Positions 33,809 through 45,355 of a stretch of 64,000 bases of DNA are shown one piece after another. Location: assembly GCF_000236035.1 (NCBI RefSeq), contig NZ_JH393257.1, forward strand, positions 1,488,392 to 1,552,391, read 5' to 3'. Made by a program: the position numbers and the translations under genes. Within the stretch, counting starts at the first letter, position 1; every line of letters begins with the position of its first letter. The notes under the pieces are model-generated. The model ran no database searches and was not told where the DNA came from. It worked only from the letters and a program-made list of their open reading frames with translations. The DNA is from Vreelandella boliviensis LC1 (GTDB lineage Bacteria > Pseudomonadota > Gammaproteobacteria > Pseudomonadales > Halomonadaceae).

Positions 33809-35170
33809 ATGAACACTCTCAAACGCTCGACACACCCGCGCCCATTCCTGTCACGTGGCCGTTTCGCCACCGCTTTACTGACCGCCGCCGTGATGGGCGC
33901 CAGCGCCCAGGCCATCGCCCAAGACGATGACCCGATCAAAGTCGGTATCCTGCACTCCCTCTCTGGCACCATGGCGATCAGTGAAACGGTGCTTAAAGAC
34001 ACCGTTGAGATGCTGATTGAGCAGCAGAACGAAGCCGGTGGCTTGCTGGGTCGTCAGCTAGAAGCCGTAGTGGTCGACCCCGCCTCTAACTGGCCGCTAT
34101 TTGCCGAGCGCGCCCGCGAGCTACTAGCCCAAGAAGAAGTAGACGTGATTTTCGGCAACTGGACGTCTGTGTCCCGTAAGGCGGTGCTGCCGGTCGTCGA
34201 AGAGCTTAATGGCCTGCTGTTCTACCCCGTTCAGTATGAAGGCGAAGAGTCTTCAGAAAACGTCTTCTATACCGGCGCAGCACCTAATCAGCAGGCGATT
34301 CCGGCGGTGGAATACCTGATCAATGAAGTGGGTATCGAGCGCTTTGCGCTGGTCGGTACCGACTATGTCTATCCGCGCACCACCAACCGCATCCTCGAAG
34401 CGTTCCTTAAGGATGAACACGGCATCGCGGAAGAGGACATCATGGTCAACTACACGCCGTTCGGCCACTCCGACTGGCAGAACATCGTGGCCGAGATTCG
34501 CCGCTTTGGCGAAGAGGGTAAACCCACCGCGGTGATCTCCACGGTTAACGGCGACGCCAACGTGCCGTTCTATACCGAACTTTCCAACCAGGGTATCGAC
34601 GCTGCTGATATCCCGGTTGTCGCCTTCTCGGTGGGTGAGCAGGAACTGACCGGTATTGATACCGGCCCGTTGGTCGGTCACCTGGCCGCCTGGAACTACT
34701 TTATGAGCGTCGATAACGACGACAACTACGACTTTATCGATGCCTGGATTGAGTACACCGGCGACGATATGGCGGTCACCAACGACCCCATGGAAGCGCA
34801 CTACATTGGTTTCAATATGTGGGCCGAAGCGGTGCGTAAAGCGGGTACTACCGACGTAGATACGGTGAAAGACGCCATTATCGGTGTAACCGTACCTAAC
34901 CTGTCTGGTGGCTATGCGGCGATGATGCCCAACCACCACATCACCAAGCCGGTGCTGATTGGTGAGATTCAGAACAACGGCCAGTTCGATATCGTTTGGC
35001 AAACGCCGTCTACCGTGGCGGGCGATGCCTGGTCTGACTACCTGCCTGGTTCGCGTGACCTGATTGCCGATTGGCGCAAGCCGATGGAGTGCGGCAACTT
35101 TAACGTCGTTAACGGCTCGTGCGGTGGCAGCACCGCAGCAGAAGAAGCCGAAGCGGCGCTTGCTGAGTAA
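33809..35170 (+). CDS. urtA: Urea ABC transporter, substrate-binding protein
   Basis: 453 aa with an ATG at 33809 preceded by AAGGAG. The signal peptide is long and basic (residues 1-37, ending AQAIAQ). The family-5 receptor domain starts DPIKVGILHSLSGTMAISE and includes AGGLLGRQLEAVVVDPASNWP and LLFYPVQYEGEESS, which identify UrtA (amide/urea binders). The C-terminal ECGNFNVVNGSCGG contains two cysteines. First gene of urtABCDE; delivers periplasmic urea to UrtBC. Confidence 0.95.
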   Translation: MNTLKRSTHPRPFLSRGRFATALLTAAVMGASAQAIAQDDDPIKVGILHSLSGTMAISETVLKDTVEMLIEQQNEAGGLLGRQLEAVVVDPASNWPLFAERARELLAQEEVDVIFGNWTSVSRKAVLPVVEELNGLLFYPVQYEGEESSENVFYTGAAPNQQAIPAVEYLINEVGIERFALVGTDYVYPRTTNRILEAFLKDEHGIAEEDIMVNYTPFGHSDWQNIVAEIRRFGEEGKPTAVISTVNGDANVPFYTELSNQGIDAADIPVVAFSVGEQELTGIDTGPLVGHLAAWNYFMSVDNDDNYDFIDAWIEYTGDDMAVTNDPMEAHYIGFNMWAEAVRKAGTTDVDTVKDAIIGVTVPNLSGGYAAMMPNHHITKPVLIGEIQNNGQFDIVWQTPSTVAGDAWSDYLPGSRDLIADWRKPMECGNFNVVNGSCGGSTAAEEAEAALAE

Positions 35171-35263
35171 CGCATAACACCCCCTTGCCGCGCCGTGTAT
35201 CGTTGATTGGCGCGGCAAGGAGCACGCTATCTTTCCCTCTTAGATAACCAAAGGAAGAACCCC

Positions 35264-36883
35264 ATGAGGCGTTTCCTTTCCTTGGCGCTGCTTTGTTTCC
35301 TGCTGTTGGGTATCACCCTCACCGCACAGGCACAATCAACAGACGCCGCCAGCAACCCCACAAATGATGCGGCCGCGCTCGAACTATTAGAGGCGCTGGA
35401 CGTTGAATCCTACACCGCCAAAGGCGAAGCCATTACGGCTATTCTGCAAAGCGACGACGAGCGCGCCCGTGATTGGCTGCAGGCGCTGCTGGATGGCCGC
35501 TTACAGCGCACCGACAATGGCCGCTTTGTATTGGTACTGGAGAACCGCGGCCGCGACTGGCCAGTGGCCGATGTGCTGACCGGCGAAGCGCTGGGCGAGA
35601 TGTCCCGGCGCGACCTGGAGCGCGTTGGTATCAATAACAACCTGCGTAATCAACTGCGCAGCGCCATTGCGGTCGTTGACCTCTACTCGCCCAACGTTGA
35701 GCGCCGCCGCACATCGGCGGAGCGCTTACTAGGCGAGGTAGACGGTGAGCTAGTGCAGCCCATTAATGACCTAATCGAGCAGGAAGAAGACGATCAGGTG
35801 CGCTATCGCCTAACCCAGGCGGTGGCGATTTATCGCGCGGAAGCGGGCGAAATGGCGGGTGTCGAGGCGCTGGATGGCAGCCTGCACCCGCGCTCTCGTG
35901 TGGCCTTAAGCCGAGCGGTCAATGGTGATGACCCGGTGATCGCCAACGCCGCCGCCGCCTCTTTGGCGGGCATCGAGCAGCAGCTCAAAATCAACCGCGG
36001 TTTGGAAACCCTCTATTTCGGTTTAAGCCTGGGTTCGGTGCTGGTGCTCGCGGCGATCGGCCTGGCGATCACCTTTGGCGTGATGGGCGTAATCAATATG
36101 GCCCACGGCGAACTGATGATGCTGGGTGCCTACACCACCTGGGCGATGCAGCAATTATTGCCCGGCCAGCCAGGGTTAGCGCTGATTCTATCAATTCCCG
36201 CCGGCTTTATGGTCGCCGCGCTAGCCGGTGTGGCGATCGAACGCGGCGTTATCCAGTTCCTCAAGGGCCGCCCGCTGGAAACCCTGCTGGCGACGTTTGG
36301 TATCAGCTTAATTCTGCAGCAGCTGGTGCGCACGGTGATTTCACCGCTCAACCGTACCGTGATCACCCCGGAGTGGATGAGCGGCTCTCTGGTGGTTAAC
36401 GATGCGCTGTCGCTTACGCTCAACCGTATGTACGTGCTCGGCTTTGCGCTGGTGGTGTTCGCGGGCCTGATGCTGATTATGCGCCGCACCCGGCTGGGGC
36501 TTGAGGTGCGTGCCGTGACCCAGAACCGCGCCATGGCGCGCTCCATGGGTATTCGTGCCACCCGCGTGGATATCATGACCTTTGCGCTGGGTTCCGGCGT
36601 GGCCGGTCTTGCCGGTGTTGCGCTCTCCCAGCTTACGAATGTCGGCCCTAACCTGGGGCAGAACTACATCATCGACTCGTTCATGGTGGTGGTGTTCGGC
36701 GGCGTGGGCAACCTGTGGGGCACGCTGGTCGCTGGGCTCTCGCTGGGGGTCATCAACCAGGTGCTGGAACCCTGGGCAGGCGCGGTGCTGGCCAAAATTA
36801 TCGTGCTGGTCTTTATCATCCTATTCATTCAAAAACGCCCGCGTGGACTCTTCCCGCAGAAGGGCCGGGCTGCGGAGGGCTAA
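35264..36883 (+). CDS. urtB: Urea ABC transporter permease UrtB
   Basis: 539 aa from the ATG at 35264 (MRRFLSLALL, AAGGAAG upstream). Gammaproteobacterial UrtB carries an N-terminal signal sequence and about 220 residues of periplasmic helical repeats before the LivH-like permease; both are present here. The membrane part starts near residue 255 (LYFGLSLGSVLVLAAIGLA) and contains MGVINMAHGELMMLGAY and SMGIRATRVDIMTFALGSG. Works with UrtC. Confidence 0.93.
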   Translation: MRRFLSLALLCFLLLGITLTAQAQSTDAASNPTNDAAALELLEALDVESYTAKGEAITAILQSDDERARDWLQALLDGRLQRTDNGRFVLVLENRGRDWPVADVLTGEALGEMSRRDLERVGINNNLRNQLRSAIAVVDLYSPNVERRRTSAERLLGEVDGELVQPINDLIEQEEDDQVRYRLTQAVAIYRAEAGEMAGVEALDGSLHPRSRVALSRAVNGDDPVIANAAAASLAGIEQQLKINRGLETLYFGLSLGSVLVLAAIGLAITFGVMGVINMAHGELMMLGAYTTWAMQQLLPGQPGLALILSIPAGFMVAALAGVAIERGVIQFLKGRPLETLLATFGISLILQQLVRTVISPLNRTVITPEWMSGSLVVNDALSLTLNRMYVLGFALVVFAGLMLIMRRTRLGLEVRAVTQNRAMARSMGIRATRVDIMTFALGSGVAGLAGVALSQLTNVGPNLGQNYIIDSFMVVVFGGVGNLWGTLVAGLSLGVINQVLEPWAGAVLAKIIVLVFIILFIQKRPRGLFPQKGRAAEG

Positions 36884-36886
36884 GCG

Positions 36887-38062
36887 ATGTCATTAACGAC
36901 CGAATCATCGACCAACTTTTGGCTAACACGCCCATTCAGCGAACGTTCCACGCAGATCTTTCTGGGCGTACTGCTGGCCGCCTTGGCGCTGGTCACCATC
37001 TTGCACGTGGTGGTGCCGCCAAGTAACCCACTGCATGTAGGGGCTTATACGGTCAATCTGTTCGGTAAGTACCTAAGCTACGCGCTGCTGGCAGTAGCGG
37101 TGGACTTGGTGTGGGGCTATCTGGGCATTTTGAGTTTGGGGCACGGCGCCTTTTTCGCCATCGGCGGTTACGCCATGGGCATGTACTTAATGCGCCAAAT
37201 TGGTGAACGTGGCACCTACGGCCACCCGGTACTGCCCGACTTTATGGTGTTCCTGAACTGGGACAGCCTACCCTGGTACTGGCTCGGCTTTGATATGGCC
37301 TGGTTTGCCTTTGCCATGGTGCTGATCGCGCCGGGGCTACTGGCGCTGGTATTTGGTTTTCTGGCATTTAGATCGCGAGTAACCGGGGTCTATCTATCAA
37401 TCATTACTCAGGCGCTGACCTTTGCCTTGATGCTGGCGTTTTTCCGCAACGAGATGGGTTTTGGCGGTAATAACGGCTTAACCGACTTCCGCGAGCTGCT
37501 TGGCTACAATTTGCGCAGTAATGACACGCGGCTGGGGCTGTTTTTAGCCACCGGCGTGGCGCTAGGGCTGGGCTATATTCTCTGCCGCGCTATCGTGACC
37601 AGTAAACTGGGCCGGGTCAGCATTGCCACTCGTGACGCCGAAGCGCGCACGCGCTTTCTTGGCTACCGGGTCGAACGCTTTCAGCTGTTTGTGTTTGTGG
37701 TGTCGGCCATGCTGGCGGGCCTGGCGGGCGCGCTCTACGTGCCCCAGGTGGGCATTATCAATCCCAGCGAGTTCTCGCCGATTTTCTCCATCGAGATTGT
37801 GCTGTGGGTAGCGTTAGGCGGCCGCGCCACACTTTACGGTGCGGTGATAGGCGCTATTTTGGTCAACTACGCCAAAACCATCTTTACCGGCGTAATGCCC
37901 GATGCTTGGCTGTTTGCGCTAGGGGCGATGTTCGTACTGGTCACGGTGTTTCTGCCTAAAGGGGTGGCAGGGTTGTTTCACTATCTCAAGCGTCGCAAAC
38001 GCGACGATACGGCAAATAATGACCCGAACGCTGATCCCACTTCCAAGGAGGCCTCTGCATGA
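36887..38062 (+). CDS. urtC: Urea ABC transporter permease UrtC
   Basis: 391 aa, LivM-type, about nine membrane segments. Key stretches are DLVWGYLGILSLGHGAFFAIGGYA and RFLGYRVERFQLFVFVVSAMLAGLAGALYV (given by pattern, in two halves). The ATG at 36887 is 3 bp after urtB and the 3' end overlaps urtD by 4 bp. Confidence 0.93.
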   Translation: MSLTTESSTNFWLTRPFSERSTQIFLGVLLAALALVTILHVVVPPSNPLHVGAYTVNLFGKYLSYALLAVAVDLVWGYLGILSLGHGAFFAIGGYAMGMYLMRQIGERGTYGHPVLPDFMVFLNWDSLPWYWLGFDMAWFAFAMVLIAPGLLALVFGFLAFRSRVTGVYLSIITQALTFALMLAFFRNEMGFGGNNGLTDFRELLGYNLRSNDTRLGLFLATGVALGLGYILCRAIVTSKLGRVSIATRDAEARTRFLGYRVERFQLFVFVVSAMLAGLAGALYVPQVGIINPSEFSPIFSIEIVLWVALGGRATLYGAVIGAILVNYAKTIFTGVMPDAWLFALGAMFVLVTVFLPKGVAGLFHYLKRRKRDDTANNDPNADPTSKEASA

Positions 38063-38895
38063 GTTTGCTGCACTCGCTGACCCAGCGTGACCGGGTGTTC
38101 GATTTTATGGCGCCCCAGGCCTCGCCGGTGGACGTCCGCCACGGCCCGATTCTCTACATGGAAGATGTCACCGTGAGTTTCGATGGTTTCAAAGCCATCA
38201 ATAACCTCAACCTCACCATCGACGACGGTGAGCTGCGCTGCATTATCGGCCCCAATGGGGCGGGTAAAACTACCATGATGGATATCATCACCGGCAAAAC
38301 GCGCCCCACGAGCGGTAGTGTTTGGTTCGGCAGCCGCCATAACCTGTTGAATATGAACGAGCCCGATATCGCCAGTCTGGGCATTGGCCGTAAGTTTCAA
38401 AAGCCCACGGTGTTTGAAGCGCTGTCGGTGTTTGAAAACCTGGAGCTGGCCATGGCCGCCGATAAGCGGATCTTCCCTACACTTACTGCCCGTATGACCG
38501 GCGAGATCAAAGACCGCATCGATGAAGTGCTGGAAACCATCGGCTTAACCGCGCTTCGCCATCAGCCCGCGGGGATTCTTTCCCACGGTCAGAAGCAGTG
38601 GCTGGAGATCGGCATGCTATTAATGCAGCGCCCACGGTTACTGCTGGTCGATGAGCCAGTGGCGGGCATGACCGAGCAGGAGATGGAGCGCACCGCCGAG
38701 CTGCTAACCGGGCTTGCCGGAAAGCAGTCCGTGGTCGTAGTAGAGCACGATATGGGCTTTGTGCGCTCGATTGCTCGCCAGGTGACGGTACTGCACCAGG
38801 GCAGCGTGCTGGCGGAAGGCAGTATGGATCAGGTCTCCAACGACCCCAAAGTCATCGAGGTCTACCTGGGTGCAGACGACGAGGAGGTCGCCTGA
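38059..38895 (+). CDS. urtD: Urea ABC transporter ATPase UrtD
   Basis: 278 aa. Walker A GPNGAGKTTMMD, signature LSHGQKQWLEIG, Walker B LLLVDEPVAGMT and the H-loop VVEHDMGF are intact, matching the LivG/UrtD branch. An N-terminal extension of about 30 residues precedes the domain. The ATG overlaps the urtC stop (ATGA). Confidence 0.95.
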   Translation: MSLLHSLTQRDRVFDFMAPQASPVDVRHGPILYMEDVTVSFDGFKAINNLNLTIDDGELRCIIGPNGAGKTTMMDIITGKTRPTSGSVWFGSRHNLLNMNEPDIASLGIGRKFQKPTVFEALSVFENLELAMAADKRIFPTLTARMTGEIKDRIDEVLETIGLTALRHQPAGILSHGQKQWLEIGMLLMQRPRLLLVDEPVAGMTEQEMERTAELLTGLAGKQSVVVVEHDMGFVRSIARQVTVLHQGSVLAEGSMDQVSNDPKVIEVYLGADDEEVA

Positions 38896-39602
38896 TGCTT
38901 GCGATCGAAAAACTCAACCAGTTTTACGGCGAAAGCCATACCCTTTGGGATCTGGATCTTGACGTGCCCACCGGCCAGTGCACCTGCGTGATGGGCCGCA
39001 ACGGCGTAGGCAAAACCACGCTATTAAAAGCCGTCATGGGCGAAGTCGCAGTAAAAAGCGGCAAGCTGCGTTACACCACTGAAACGGGCGAGATTGAGCT
39101 AACCAAAAAAGCGGTGGAAGAGCGTTCGCGCCTGGGCATCGGCTATGTGCCCCAAGGGCGGCAGATATTTCCGCTGCTCACCGTGGAAGACAATCTACGC
39201 ACCGGCCTTGCCGCCCGCAGCGACGGGCTGAAGAAAATCCCCGAGCGGGTCTACGAGCTGTTCCCCGTACTCAAGGAGATGAAAAACCGCCGGGGCGGCG
39301 ACCTTTCTGGCGGGCAACAGCAGCAGTTGGCCATTGGCCGCGCGCTGGTGATCGAGCCCAAAATGCTGATTCTCGATGAGCCGGGGGAAGGCATTCAGCC
39401 CAATATCGTCGCCCAAATCGGCCAGGTAATACGTCAGTTGATCAACGAGGACGGTCTTACGGTATTGCTGGTAGAGCAAAAGCTACCTTTTGCCCGCAAG
39501 TACGCTGACCGCTTCGTGATCATGGATCGCGGCCGACCGGTGGCCAAAGGCGAGATCAGCGAACTTTCTAATGAGCTGATCAAGCAGCACTTGACGGTTT
39601 AA
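38895..39602 (+). CDS. urtE: Urea ABC transporter ATPase UrtE
   Basis: 235 aa, LivF-like. Walker A MGRNGVGKTTLLKAVMG, signature LSGGQQQQLAIGRAL, Walker B MLILDEPGEGIQPNIV (the EGIQP motif is typical of UrtE) and the H-loop LLVEQKL. The ATG at 38895 overlaps the urtD TGA by 1 bp. Last gene of the urt operon. Confidence 0.95.
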   Translation: MLAIEKLNQFYGESHTLWDLDLDVPTGQCTCVMGRNGVGKTTLLKAVMGEVAVKSGKLRYTTETGEIELTKKAVEERSRLGIGYVPQGRQIFPLLTVEDNLRTGLAARSDGLKKIPERVYELFPVLKEMKNRRGGDLSGGQQQQLAIGRALVIEPKMLILDEPGEGIQPNIVAQIGQVIRQLINEDGLTVLLVEQKLPFARKYADRFVIMDRGRPVAKGEISELSNELIKQHLTV

Positions 39603-39621
39603 GTTAACCATACACGGTTAT

Positions 39622-39644
39622 AAGCCCACCCCCTTGGTGGGCTT
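39622..39644 (+). terminator. Hairpin after urtE
   Basis: AAGCCCACC (39622-39630) pairs with GGTGGGCTT (39636-39644). There is no good T-run (AATCGCTAAAAT follows), so termination may be leaky. Confidence 0.55.
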
Positions 39645-39730
39645 AATCGCTAAAATCCTGTTCTATGTTCGGTTGACATCACGCCTTTGTGTGTAATATA
39701 GGCTGTTTATCAATTAGAAGCAGGTGGGGT

Positions 39731-41092
<1,362 letters not shown>

Positions 41093-41123
41093 TGGTGCTG
41101 GAAATGTAAATCTGGCCTGCTAA

Positions 41124-41140
41124 TGCACTTTTTTGGTGCT
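41124..41140 (+). promoter_or_regulatory. NtrC binding site upstream of the urease operon
   Basis: TGCACTTTTTTGGTGCT matches the NtrC consensus dimer TGCAC-N6-GGTGC exactly in both half-sites, 106 bp upstream of the -24 element. Confidence 0.75.
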
Positions 41141-41245
41141 TTCTTCATGCTTTTGATCTTTTTTAGTGCGTAAAAAAGAAGGGGTCTGCCATGTTATTTG
41201 GCTTATATCCCCGCATTGAACGCCCAATAGGGTTTTTCACCATTT

Positions 41246-41261
41246 TGGCGCATTAATTGCT
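41246..41261 (+). promoter_or_regulatory. Sigma-54 promoter of the urease operon
   Basis: TGGCGCATTAATTGCT has GG (41247-41248) and GC (41259-41260) 10 bp apart. With the upstream NtrC site this predicts activation of ureDABC under nitrogen limitation. Confidence 0.85.
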
Positions 41262-41331
41262 TCTATTAAGTTAAGGGCACAGTGAATATCTGTCTGCCAA
41301 AAGCTTAATGAAAAGGAAGCGACAGCTACCC

Positions 41332-42216
41332 ATGATTCTGTGCGAACTCGCCAAACCACAAGTTGCCTCCGGCCACCGCTTCGACGCAGGCCGCCACTGG
41401 GCGGCTTCGTTGGCGTTACGCTTTGCCAACCGCGATGGCGCCACCCGCATGGTGCAGGCGCGCCACTCAGGGCCGCTGCGGGTGCAGCGTCCGTTTTACC
41501 CGGAAGGCGGTGATGAGGCGTGCCATATCTACGTCCTGCACCCGCCGGGCGGGTTGGTCAGCGGCGATGCACTTACCATCAGCGCCCACGTAGAGCGCGG
41601 CGCCCATGCGCTACTCACCACGCCTGCCGCCAATAAACTCTATAAAGCCGACAGCCAGGGCGTTGCCTGGACACAGCACACCCGGTTGAGCGTTGAAGAT
41701 GGCGGCACCCTTGAGTGGCTGCCCCAGGAGACCATCGCCTTTGATGGCTCCAAGGGCGAGCAGCGCACCCAGATTGACCTTCACGGCAGCGCCCGCTGCC
41801 TGGGTTGGGAAGTGATGGCGCTAGGCCGCCCGGCCAGCGAGTTGCCTTATATTTCCGGGCGTATCGAGCAGCACTTTCGCTTAACCCTGGACGGCAAGCC
41901 GCTGTGGCTAGAACGCCAGCCGCTCGATCCGCTTCACCCACGCTTTAAGGGCCGCTGGGGCCAAGGCGGTGCCACCGTGCAGGCGACGCTGTGGGCGGTG
42001 GGCATTGCTGACGCGCCTGCGGCGATTGATGCCCTGCGTGAAGCGCTGCCGGATAATCCACGCTGGGCGGTTACCGTTCGCCATGGCGTCCTGCTGCTGC
42101 GCTATCTGGGCAACTCGCGTAACGAAGCCTGGGCGCTATGTGAACAAGCCTGGCACCTGCTGCGCCCCCGTTGGATCGACCGCGCCGCGCATACGCCGCG
42201 AATTTGGCTAACCTAA
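41332..42216 (+). CDS. ureD: Urease accessory protein UreD
   Basis: 294 aa from the ATG at 41332 ([10 protein letters not shown]), which has AAGGAAG 12 bp upstream; the in-frame ATG at 41308 has no ribosome site. Family blocks: [28 protein letters not shown] (given by pattern), [32 protein letters not shown] and [14 protein letters not shown]. UreD binds apo-urease and recruits UreFG for nickel loading. First gene of the urease operon. Confidence 0.94.
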   Translation: MILCELAKPQVASGHRFDAGRHWAASLALRFANRDGATRMVQARHSGPLRVQRPFYPEGGDEACHIYVLHPPGGLVSGDALTISAHVERGAHALLTTPAANKLYKADSQGVAWTQHTRLSVEDGGTLEWLPQETIAFDGSKGEQRTQIDLHGSARCLGWEVMALGRPASELPYISGRIEQHFRLTLDGKPLWLERQPLDPLHPRFKGRWGQGGATVQATLWAVGIADAPAAIDALREALPDNPRWAVTVRHGVLLLRYLGNSRNEAWALCEQAWHLLRPRWIDRAAHTPRIWLT

Positions 42217-42253
42217 TCCGTATCCCTGTGATGCACTGCTGGAGACACGTTCC

Positions 42254-42556
<303 letters not shown>

Positions 42557-42580
42557 GAGGCGATTCAAAGGAGCAACCAA

Positions 42581-42916
42581 ATGATTCCCGGTCCAATGAT
42601 TCCAGGACAGTACAAGTTAAAAGACGGTGATATCGAGCTGTGCGTGGGCCGTGAGCGGATTAGCGTGGAAGTGGCCAATACCGGCGACCGGCCGATTCAG
42701 ATCGGTTCCCACTACCATTTTGCCGAAGCCAACCCCGCATTGACCTTTGATCGCGCCAAGGCGCGGGGTTACCGCTTGGACGTGGCCGCAGGCACGGCGA
42801 TTCGCTTTGAGCCCGGCCAAACCCGTGAAGTCACGTTGATTCCCTATGTGGGCGAGCGTGCAATTTACGGCTTCCGTGGTGATGTCATGGGTAAGCTCGA
42901 CGGAGATAAACAATGA
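42581..42916 (+). CDS. ureB: Urease beta subunit
   Basis: 111 aa. [40 protein letters not shown] and [17 protein letters not shown] are canonical. Rather short C-terminus. The TGA overlaps the ureC ATG by 4 bp. Confidence 0.97.
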   Translation: MIPGPMIPGQYKLKDGDIELCVGRERISVEVANTGDRPIQIGSHYHFAEANPALTFDRAKARGYRLDVAAGTAIRFEPGQTREVTLIPYVGERAIYGFRGDVMGKLDGDKQ

Positions 42917-44628
42917 AACCGGTTAACAAGATCAGTCGGCAGGCTTACGCCGATATGTACGGCCCCACGGTGGGCGACCGCGTGCGCCTGGGCGATACCG
43001 AGCTATGGATTGAAGTCGAAAAAGACGCCACCCACTACGGCGATGAAGTGAAGTTCGGCGGCGGCAAAGTCATCCGCGACGGCATGGGCCAGAGCCAGCG
43101 TGCCGACGACACGGTGATGGATACAGTCATCACCAACGCGCTAATTCTGGACTGGTGGGGCATCGTTAAAGCCGATGTGGGCATTCAAAACGGCCGCATC
43201 GCGGCGATTGGCAAAGCGGGCAACCCGGATACCCAGCCGGATGTCGAGATCGTGATTGGCCCCGGCACCGAAATCATCGCCGGTGAAGGCAAGATTCTCA
43301 CCGCTGGCGCCCTGGATGCCCACATCCATTTTGTCTGCCCACAGTTGGTCGAAGAAGCACTGATGAGCGGCATTACCACCATGCTCGGCGGCGGCACCGG
43401 CCCGGCCACCGGCACCAACGCCACCACCTGCACTCCCGGCGCATGGCATATCGGCAAGATGCTGCAAGCGGTGGACGATATGCCCATGAATATCGGCTTT
43501 CTGGGCAAAGGCAACGCCAGTCTGCCCGAATCCCTGGAGCTTCAGCTCAAAGCGGGCGCCATGGGGCTCAAGTTGCACGAAGATTGGGGCACCACGCCCG
43601 CGTCGATCAATAACTGCCTTAACGTCGCCGATGCCTACGATGTGCAGGTAGCGATCCACACCGACACCCTAAATGAATCGGGCTTTGTGGAAGACACCCT
43701 GGCCGCGTTTAAAGAGCGCTGCATTCACACCTACCACACCGAAGGCGCTGGCGGCGGTCACGCCCCAGATATCCTCACTGCCTGCTCGAAAGCCTATGTC
43801 CTGCCCTCTTCCACCAATCCGACGCGGCCCTATACGGTCAACACTATCGACGAACACCTCGATATGCTGATGGTGTGCCACCACCTCGACCCCAATATTC
43901 CCGAAGATGTGGCCTTTGCCGACTCGCGCATTCGCCGCGAAACCATCGCCGCGGAAGATATTCTGCATGACTTGGGTGTGATCTCGATGATCGCCTCAGA
44001 CTCCCAAGCCATGGGGCGGGTCGGTGAAGTGGTCTGCCGTACTTGGCAAACCGCGCATAAGATGAAGGTGCAGCGTGGCCTGCTGCCGGAAGATGAAGCC
44101 CTGGGCGCCGATAACTTCCGCGCCAAGCGCTATATCGCCAAGTACACCATTAACCCGGCGATTACCCACGGCATCGCTCATGAAGTGGGCTCCATTGAAG
44201 TCGGTAAACTGGCGGATCTGGTGCTATGGAAACCGGCGTTCTTCGGCGTAAAACCGGCGATGATGATCAAAGGCGGTATGATTGCGGCGGCGCCCATGGG
44301 CGACCCCAATGCTTCGATTCCCACGCCCCAGCCGGTGCACTACCGCTATATGTTTGGTGCATTAGGCCGAGCGGCTAGCCAGACCCGGCTCAGCTTTGTT
44401 AGCCAGGCTGCGTTAGACGCCGGCATTAAAGAGACACTGGGCCTCAATAGCCAACTGGCCGCGTGCAAAAACGTGCGCCAGGTGCGCAAGCAGGATATGA
44501 AGCTCAATGATGCCTGCCCCGATTTAACCGTCGACCCGCAAACCTATGAAGTGCGCTGCGATGGCGAAATTTTAACCTGCGAGCCCGCCACCGACCTGCC
44601 GCTGGCACAGCGGTATCATTTATTTTGA
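42913..44628 (+). CDS. ureC: Urease alpha subunit (catalytic)
   Basis: 571 aa. Hydrolyses urea to ammonia and carbamate. All nickel ligands and active-site residues are visible: HIH at 137-139, the Lys to be carbamylated at K220 ([12 protein letters not shown]), H222, H249, H275, the flap Cys at C322 in [15 protein letters not shown], and D363. The start overlaps ureB. A 200-bp gap with a palindromic element separates it from ureE. Confidence 0.98.
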   Translation: MKPVNKISRQAYADMYGPTVGDRVRLGDTELWIEVEKDATHYGDEVKFGGGKVIRDGMGQSQRADDTVMDTVITNALILDWWGIVKADVGIQNGRIAAIGKAGNPDTQPDVEIVIGPGTEIIAGEGKILTAGALDAHIHFVCPQLVEEALMSGITTMLGGGTGPATGTNATTCTPGAWHIGKMLQAVDDMPMNIGFLGKGNASLPESLELQLKAGAMGLKLHEDWGTTPASINNCLNVADAYDVQVAIHTDTLNESGFVEDTLAAFKERCIHTYHTEGAGGGHAPDILTACSKAYVLPSSTNPTRPYTVNTIDEHLDMLMVCHHLDPNIPEDVAFADSRIRRETIAAEDILHDLGVISMIASDSQAMGRVGEVVCRTWQTAHKMKVQRGLLPEDEALGADNFRAKRYIAKYTINPAITHGIAHEVGSIEVGKLADLVLWKPAFFGVKPAMMIKGGMIAAAPMGDPNASIPTPQPVHYRYMFGALGRAASQTRLSFVSQAALDAGIKETLGLNSQLAACKNVRQVRKQDMKLNDACPDLTVDPQTYEVRCDGEILTCEPATDLPLAQRYHLF

Positions 44629-44647
44629 TTGAGCTATTATCCGGGGT

Positions 44648-44795
44648 GCCGGGGGTAGGCCTACGAGAGGGCGCTGTAAATACATCCGTGTACGCTACTT
44701 TTGCCATCTGCCCTCCAGGGATGGAGGAAATGCCGGAAATGTATGGAACATTTTCCGGCCATGGCAAAAGACCCTCTCTACGGCCTACCCCCGAC
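44648..44795. repeat. Palindromic intergenic element between ureC and ureE
   Basis: Outer arms 44650-44671 and 44772-44793 are a 22-bp inverted repeat with about three mismatches (cores CGGGGGTAGGCC and GGCCTACCCCCG). Inside lie a perfect 10-bp inverted repeat, CTTTTGCCAT/ATGGCAAAAG (44698-44707 and 44761-44770), and a third nested hairpin between CCGGAAA and TTTTCCGG (about 44733-44758). The GGCGCTGTAAATACATCC segment resembles, from memory, intergenic repeats seen in Halomonas genomes. It would form a branched RNA in the ure transcript or a cruciform; a small open frame within it (44625-44825) is not a gene. Confidence 0.75.
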
Positions 44796-44827
44796 ACAGC
44801 CGCACCGAGCGAGAAAGGAAGTTAGTC

Positions 44828-45355
44828 ATGTTAAAACTAATAGAACGCTTAGGGCCGATAGAGGAGAGCGCGGCGAGCGACACACTCACGCTGCCCTTTG
44901 AACTACGCATTCGCGGGCGCTTAAAAGCCCAAAGTGATAGCGGCCGCGAGCTGGGACTGTTTCTGGATCGTGGCCCGGTGTTGCGCAGCGGCGAAGGCCT
45001 AAAAGCCGAAAGCGGCGAAGTCGTGCGCGTCTGCGCCGCCGTAGAGCCTGTGGTGACCGCGCGAGTGAGTGCTGGCTTACCGCTGGCGCGTCTGGCTTAC
45101 CACCTGGGCAACCGCCACGTGCAGCTGGCGCTGGGCGAAGATGAGAAGGGCGCTTGGGTACGCTTCCCCCCGGATCACGTGCTGGAAGAGCTCGCCGAAC
45201 TGCTGGGGGCCGAACTAGAGCACCATAACGCCACCTTCGACCCAGAGCCCGGCGCCTATAACCAAGTGGGCGGCGGGCACTCTCATTCACACGGTCATGG
45301 CCATTCGCACGATCATTCCCACGACCACGCACATGAGCACCACCATGCCCACTGA
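44828..45355 (+). CDS. ureE: Urease accessory protein UreE (nickel metallochaperone)
   Basis: 175 aa. Delivers Ni to the UreG/UreDF complex. The peptide-binding N-terminal domain (to about residue 75) is followed by the metal domain with the GNRHVQLAL motif, whose His is the conserved ligand. The last 28 residues are a His/Asp-rich nickel-storage tail (HSHSHGHGHSHDHSHD onward). The ureF start lies inside the sequence coding for this tail. ATG at 44828 with AAGGAAG. Confidence 0.95.
   Translation: MLKLIERLGPIEESAASDTLTLPFELRIRGRLKAQSDSGRELGLFLDRGPVLRSGEGLKAESGEVVRVCAAVEPVVTARVSAGLPLARLAYHLGNRHVQLALGEDEKGAWVRFPPDHVLEELAELLGAELEHHNATFDPEPGAYNQVGGGHSHSHGHGHSHDHSHDHAHEHHHAH

Noticed and set aside
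34253..35218. 321-aa minus-strand open frame over urtA
   Set aside because: A shadow of the GC-rich urtA coding sequence; low-complexity composition and no family resemblance.
44625..44825. Small plus-strand open frame between ureC and ureE
   Set aside because: It lies almost wholly inside the palindromic element, starts within the ureC stop and has no ribosome site; the frame is a by-product of the repeat.
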